From Syntrophomonas wolfei subsp. methylbutyratica (GTDB lineage: Bacteria > Bacillota > Syntrophomonadia > Syntrophomonadales > Syntrophomonadaceae): a DNA stretch of 64,000 bases. The notes beneath the pieces are model-generated. The model was not told the origin of the DNA and did not search any database. It saw nothing but the letters and a program-made list of their open reading frames with translations. The stretch lies in the NCBI RefSeq assembly GCF_001570625.1, contig NZ_BBQT01000011.1:24943-88942 (forward strand), written 5' to 3'. Made by a program: the position numbers and the translations under genes. Below, piece by piece: positions 60,801 to 64,000 of the stretch (position 1 is the first letter of the stretch; every line of letters begins with the position of its first letter).

Positions 60801-62000
60801 TTAATGTCCGCATTCATCATGATATTGGTGCTCATGGCAAACCGATCCGGTCGATTTAAGCATACCCTGCAAATATTGCTCTACCGCAGCCTTGGCATCA
60901 CCTCTGGCACCGGCAATTACTTCAATACCTTTTTCATTAAAGATATCAATGGCGCCGCTCCCTATACCTCCGGAGATGATCACCTTGACTCCCTTGTCGT
61001 TCAGAAAAATGGGCAGAAATCCCGGCTTATGCCCAGGATTAGCTATGGTCTCGCTCTTAATAATTTGGTTTTTCTCGGTATCAAAAATCATGAAGCTCTC
61101 ACAATGTCCGAAGTGTTCCGTAACCATACCGTTTTCATTGGCTACTGCAATTTTCAGCATTTCCTTTTCCTCTGTTTTTTCTAATATTTCGGCAATTCCA
61201 TTAAGCCATACACCATCATAAAACTCTATCATGCCTTTATCGCAGGCTTCCGATATTTTCGGGTCAATCGGCAGTCTGGCCAGCAACTTCAGCTTATGTT
61301 TTTCGGCAACTTCTTCAATATGGCTTTCACCAAATATCCAATAATCTTTATTATTATCAGGGCATTTGAAATAAGCCATATTTTCAACCAAGCCAATAAC
61401 TGGTATATTCATTTTTTCCGCCATCTTGACCGCCTTGGAAACGATCATAGAGACCAGTTCTTGTGGTGAGGTTACGATTATTATCCCATCAACAGGCAGG
61501 GATTGGAATACTGTGAGGGGCACATCACCGGTTCCTGGTGGCATATCAATAAACATAAAATCAACATCATACCATATTACATCAGTCCAGAATTGCTTAA
61601 CTGCGCCAGCCAGCAGCGGACCTCTCCAAACCACCGGGTTAGTATCATCTTCCAGTAGCATATTAATTGACATGATATCAATGCCGGTTTTACTTTTGAT
61701 GGGCAATAAGCCCAGAGCATTGGCAGTTGCTTTCTCTTTGACACCGAAAGCTTTAGGTATGGATGGGCCGGTAATATCCGCATCAAGTACGGCGGTATTA
61801 TAGCCTTTCCTGTTCATGGTTACCGCTAACATTGAGGTGACTAATGATTTACCAACCCCGCCTTTGCCGCTAACAACACCTATAACCTTTTTGATATTGC
61901 TTAACTCATGCGGTTTTTCAGAGAAATCAGTTTTCGGCTCTTTCCTTTCGGTGCAGTCATCACCGCAAATGCTGCAATCTTGATCGCAATTCTCACTCAT
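60801..62000 (-). CDS. Mrp/NBP35-type P-loop ATPase fused to a NifX/NafY-like cofactor-binding domain
   Basis: A 399-residue cytoplasmic protein with a Cys-rich N-terminus (CDQDCSICGDDC). The Mrp domain has Walker A SGKGGVGKS, FIDMPPGTGD and CPDNNKDYWIFG, with the Cys that pairs across the dimer; it loads or transfers Fe-S clusters. From about residue 285 a dinitrogenase iron-molybdenum cofactor (NifX/NifB C-terminal) domain follows (VANENGMVTEHFGHCESFMI; GVKVIISGGIGSGAI), with a His-rich tail (CHEHQYHDECGH). The fusion and its DUF134/DUF5320/ferredoxin neighbours resemble the orange-protein-type clusters of anaerobes. Confidence 0.92.
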   Translation of the reverse strand: MSENCDQDCSICGDDCTERKEPKTDFSEKPHELSNIKKVIGVVSGKGGVGKSLVTSMLAVTMNRKGYNTAVLDADITGPSIPKAFGVKEKATANALGLLPIKSKTGIDIMSINMLLEDDTNPVVWRGPLLAGAVKQFWTDVIWYDVDFMFIDMPPGTGDVPLTVFQSLPVDGIIIVTSPQELVSMIVSKAVKMAEKMNIPVIGLVENMAYFKCPDNNKDYWIFGESHIEEVAEKHKLKLLARLPIDPKISEACDKGMIEFYDGVWLNGIAEILEKTEEKEMLKIAVANENGMVTEHFGHCESFMIFDTEKNQIIKSETIANPGHKPGFLPIFLNDKGVKVIISGGIGSGAIDIFNEKGIEVIAGARGDAKAAVEQYLQGMLKSTGSVCHEHQYHDECGH

Positions 62001-62039
62001 TTGGTCGGCTCCTTTCTGTTACGTTATATTATTTAAATA

Positions 62040-62228
62040 TTATTTAACTCCCCGCAGATAAATAACCGCCCCTTGGGCATTTGAATTCAGCATCCCCGGT
62101 TCATTGTCAAATGGTATCCTGCCAAAATCCTGATGCCTTTTCCAGGTAAAATTCCAGATTCTCACCCTCCAAGCACTTATTCAGCACCACTCCATGGGCT
62201 TATCAGATAGCTTGACCAGTTCATAAAC
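62040..62228 (-). pseudogene. remnant of a MinD-like P-loop ATPase gene
   Basis: Successive frames read VYELVKLSDKPM, GVVLNKCLEGEN and GRIPFDNEPGMLNSNAQGAV, which together match the C-terminal part of the ferredoxin-containing MinD-like ATPases. Two frameshifts and the lack of the P-loop half show it is dead. It lies between the ferredoxin and the Mrp-NifX gene. Confidence 0.65.
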
Positions 62229-62280
62229 CATTTATGATTATGAACCCCAAAACGAGGTAAGCTTTATCGGTCCTTTCAAA

Positions 62281-62448
62281 CTAGTCTTCCTGCTGTATAG
62301 CTTCTAAGGGGCACACATCTGCACACAATGCGCATTCTATGCAGATTTCTTTATTGATAACAGCTTTATTCTCTACTAGTGAAATAGCCTCTACCGGGCA
62401 TGATTCAAGACATAATCCACACCCAATACAAGTGTCGTCTATATACAT
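62281..62448 (-). CDS. 2x[4Fe-4S] ferredoxin
   Basis: A 55-residue ferredoxin with two complete cluster motifs, CIGCGLCLESCP and CIECALCADVCP. Start ATG at 62448 with GGAG 8 bases upstream. Probable electron or cluster donor to the neighbouring Mrp/MinD-like proteins; could be the detached ferredoxin part of the decayed MinD-like protein that follows. Confidence 0.9.
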   Translation of the reverse strand: MYIDDTCIGCGLCLESCPVEAISLVENKAVINKEICIECALCADVCPLEAIQQED

Positions 62449-62565
62449 TTCCACATCTCCTTGTCTTCAAAATGCGGCATTCTTTTTCAATACCTTTATT
62501 CTCCATCTGTTGCTGCATCATAACCGGGCTAAGCCTTTAATACTTTCCTCAATAATTATTATCTT

Positions 62566-62922
62566 CTATTTGCCCCAGCCATGCCTATGCCTGTGGCAAC
62601 CTTCACTACCACAGAAATCCCCCGAGCCATCACAAAGGCGGTAATCGCCGCCCTCTATCTTTAAGACTTTCCCATTAACCAAGGATTCTGCCACTTTTTT
62701 CCTTGCCTCATTGTAAATACCCTGAACCGTTGTTCGGGCTATATTCATCCGGTTGGCACATTCTTCCTGGGTAAATCTTTCTAAGTCAATCAGCCTTATC
62801 GTCTCGTATTCATCAATTGTCATATTGACAAAATTCTTGGTGTTGGCCGGAGAATCGAGCGGCCCAAAGCGGCTGTTTCCAGGCAAGCAACAAACCTTTC
62901 TCCTTTTCCTTGGTCTGGGCAT
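62566..62922 (-). CDS. DUF134 family HTH protein
   Basis: A 118-residue protein starting MPRPRKRRKVCCLPG. A sigma-70-region-4-like HTH (IDEYETIRLIDLERFTQEECANRMNIARTTVQGIYNEARKKVAESLV) is followed by a Cys/His-rich tail (CDGSGDFCGSEGCHRHRHGWGK) that could bind metal or a cluster. Likely the regulator of this cluster, perhaps acting at the twin palindromes at 63472-63523. Confidence 0.9.
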   Translation of the reverse strand: MPRPRKRRKVCCLPGNSRFGPLDSPANTKNFVNMTIDEYETIRLIDLERFTQEECANRMNIARTTVQGIYNEARKKVAESLVNGKVLKIEGGDYRLCDGSGDFCGSEGCHRHRHGWGK

Positions 62923-62984
62923 TAGTTTTTCACCTCATCTCGAGCCAAACGGCAGAGGCCACCCTCTACCGCTTTGGTTTGCTG

Positions 62985-63290
62985 TTATAGGCTTCCCAAC
63001 CTTTTGTCAATAGCATCAAGCGTAATTTGCAACTGTTCCTTTTGTGCCTGCAGGACTTCTTTGGAGGCTGTTTGACTATAATTATAGTTATTATACGCTC
63101 CGAAGCCAAAGCCTCGCCCAAATCCGAACCCCCGACCTCTTCCAAAACCGAAACCTCGCCCAAAACCTCTACCACATCCGCGTCCAAATTCCGAGCCATA
63201 AAAAGGGGCATTAACTCCAGTGCAGGCACCGAGTCCCCTTCCTGTCATTGCACCCATTCCCAAAGGTCCGGTTCCATTTCTTCTTGGCAT
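62985..63290 (-). CDS. DUF5320 family protein
   Basis: A 101-residue protein. MPRRNGTGPLGMGAMTGRGLGAC is the family opening, followed by Gly/Arg/Phe repeats (GRGFGFGRG type) and a short C-terminal coiled coil (EVLQAQKEQLQITLDAIDKRL). Always near Mrp/NifX-type genes; function unknown. Start ATG at 63290. Confidence 0.88.
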   Translation of the reverse strand: MPRRNGTGPLGMGAMTGRGLGACTGVNAPFYGSEFGRGCGRGFGRGFGFGRGRGFGFGRGFGFGAYNNYNYSQTASKEVLQAQKEQLQITLDAIDKRLGSL

Positions 63291-63357
63291 AAAGATCTTC
63301 TCCTTTCTCTGTTTGCTTTCCTAATTGCTAGCCTCTTGCCATAGCCGTGCTATCTCT

Positions 63358-63449
63358 CTACCTCTGCCAATCCTCGCCTGGATTAAACTCCAATTCCATT
63401 CCTCCTCCACTGCCTAAATTGCGAAATCCAGATACATTTTTTTTGGCAT
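63358..63449 (-). pseudogene. small gene with A8 tract frameshift at the head of the cluster
   Basis: ATG at 63449 with AGAGG 7 bases upstream opens MPKK, then an A8 run. In the direct frame the peptide ends after 11 codons. With one more A (or slippage) it reads VSGFRNLGSGGGMELEFNPG and EDWQR, stopping at 63358. Total length 92 bases, one short of whole codons. Either broken or dependent on slippage at the A8 run. Confidence 0.4.
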
Positions 63450-63471
63450 ATTATCGCCTCTTTTTGGTTAA

Positions 63472-63523
63472 TGACATATGTCACTTTCAATTTATATTAT
63501 ATAACGTTATGGGCATATGTCAA
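63472..63523 (-). promoter_or_regulatory. promoter and twin CATATG operators of the DUF5320/DUF134 cluster
   Basis: On the minus strand TTGACA (63523-63518), 16-base spacer, TATAAT (63501-63496). A perfect palindrome TGACATATGTCA lies at 63472-63483, downstream of the start, and the -35 region itself reads TTGACATATGCC. Two TGACATATG sites about 40 bases apart suggest cooperative repression. Confidence 0.6.
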
Positions 63524-63788
63524 TAATTATTTTTGGGCCTTGCGCAACCCCTGCAGTTAGTCATAATAGGAAACCAGCATAATGGCACAATTTTGCCCAA
63601 GCACCGTAGCATAGCTGACCGGAGCCAGGCAGCACGCAGACAATTATCCTGGAGTTAGTGTGGAGAAGAAAGAAGGCTGGCTGAAACATGAGGGTGCAAA
63701 TAGTATCGGTGTAAGCCCTTCACAGTTTGCTGTAATTCTCAATTTGCTTTAAAATTGTGCTATGGCGAAGTAAAAGGAGGAAAACGCT

Positions 63789-63875
63789 GTGCCAAGAAAA
63801 CAGGAAGTCTTCTGGAACCGGATTTCTGCTGTTTACGATCGTATCATAAAAAATGATGATACTGCCTATGCGGAG
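63789..63875 (+). pseudogene. start of a SAM-dependent methyltransferase gene interrupted by a group II intron
   Basis: AGGAGG 8 bases before GTG at 63789; reads MPRKQEVFWNRISAVYDRII then KNDDTAYAEV, the usual opening of small class I methyltransferases (FWNxIxxxYD). After about 29 codons the sequence turns into the 3' end of an intron on the opposite strand. The rest of the gene is outside the window. The 250 bases upstream contain a possible promoter (TTGCTG, 17, TAAAAT) and no other gene. Confidence 0.6.
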
Positions 63876-64000
63876 GTAAGTAGCCCGGGGGAATCTCACC
63901 CCCAGGCCCTCTCAGAACCGGACGTGAACCTCTCAGCTCATCCGGCTCCCATTATCCAGCCGCAGGACGAATCCCCATTTGCCAATGTGCGAACAACTTC
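63876..64000 (-). mobile_element. 3' end of a group II intron (domains V and VI), continuing past the window
   Basis: Minus strand 63948-63915 is a 34-base domain V: GAGCCGGATGAGCT, GAGA tetraloop, then GGTTCACGTCCGGTTC, with the AGC triad and the two-base bulge. A short domain VI hairpin (GCCTGGGGG...CCCCCGGGC) follows. The exact 3' boundary, near 63876-63880, is approximate. Confidence 0.75.
63952..64000 (-). CDS. group II intron reverse transcriptase/maturase (C-terminal end only)
   Basis: The last codons read KLFAHWQMGIRPAAG-stop just before domain V. The LFxHWQxG ending is the usual C-terminus of intron-encoded maturases. The rest lies beyond the right edge. Confidence 0.55.
   Translation of the reverse strand, partial: KLFAHWQMGIRPAAG

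Overview
The window looks like a chromosomal segment of an anaerobic, spore-former-type Firmicute. My impression is a Syntrophomonas-like syntroph, but this rests on gene content and not on any search. Supporting signs are strong GGAGG-type ribosome binding sites, frequent GTG/TTG starts, consensus sigma-A promoters, a c-di-AMP (ydaO-type) riboswitch, class I CoA-transferases, S-layer-homology and Feo proteins, a DUF134/DUF5320/Mrp-NifX cluster and a superoxide dismutase.

Layout. 0-2.6 kb: a ThiF-like E1 protein (cut by the left edge) with a MoaD/ThiS sulfur carrier, then DUF3006 and a secreted metallo-beta-lactamase-fold lipoprotein. 2.6-9 kb: Fe/Mn superoxide dismutase, a Wzz-type polysaccharide protein and a MacAB-like ABC exporter. 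9.2-23.5 kb: one long minus-strand operon of MoxR ATPase, DUF58, two VWA membrane proteins, an ABC-2 transporter and three large membrane/exported proteins, one of them split by an in-frame TGA. 23.7-27.8 kb: a small-element zone with HigBA and HicAB toxin-antitoxin pairs, DUF2294, a Zn alcohol dehydrogenase, and three copies of an unrecognised structured RNA element that each start at a predicted promoter and end in a terminator-like stem. 27.8-41 kb: SbcCD, a C-terminal-processing protease, methionine aminopeptidase, a lipoprotein, a CoA-transferase and a glycine-betaine ABC operon behind a c-di-AMP riboswitch.

41-43.2 kb is a decay zone: gene fragments, an IS21-like end and a probable type I toxin-antitoxin pair. 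43.2-43.7 kb holds five tRNA genes (Gly, Arg, His, Gln, Lys). 43.9-54 kb: an ArsB/NhaD-like permease, Ktr/Trk potassium uptake, an SLH protein with a broken partial duplicate, a beta-propeller protein fused in frame to a CoA-transferase pseudogene, tRNA-Leu, PAP2 and DUF421. 54-59.4 kb: feoBA with a small Cys-rich partner behind Fur and DtxR-like sites, a nucleotidyltransferase two-gene module, and a YibE/F protein with its own Fur site. 59.5-63.5 kb: ARMT1/DUF89, Mrp-NifX fusion, ferredoxin, DUF134 and DUF5320, with a broken MinD-like gene between. 63.8-64 kb: the start of a methyltransferase gene cut by the 3' end of a group II intron lying in the opposite orientation.

Several genes carry single-base lesions (frameshifts, one in-frame stop), and three genes have a strong ribosome binding site followed by ATT or ATC instead of a normal start. 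This is either real genome decay and unusual initiation, or residual sequence error; raw reads would decide. No CRISPR array or rRNA was seen.
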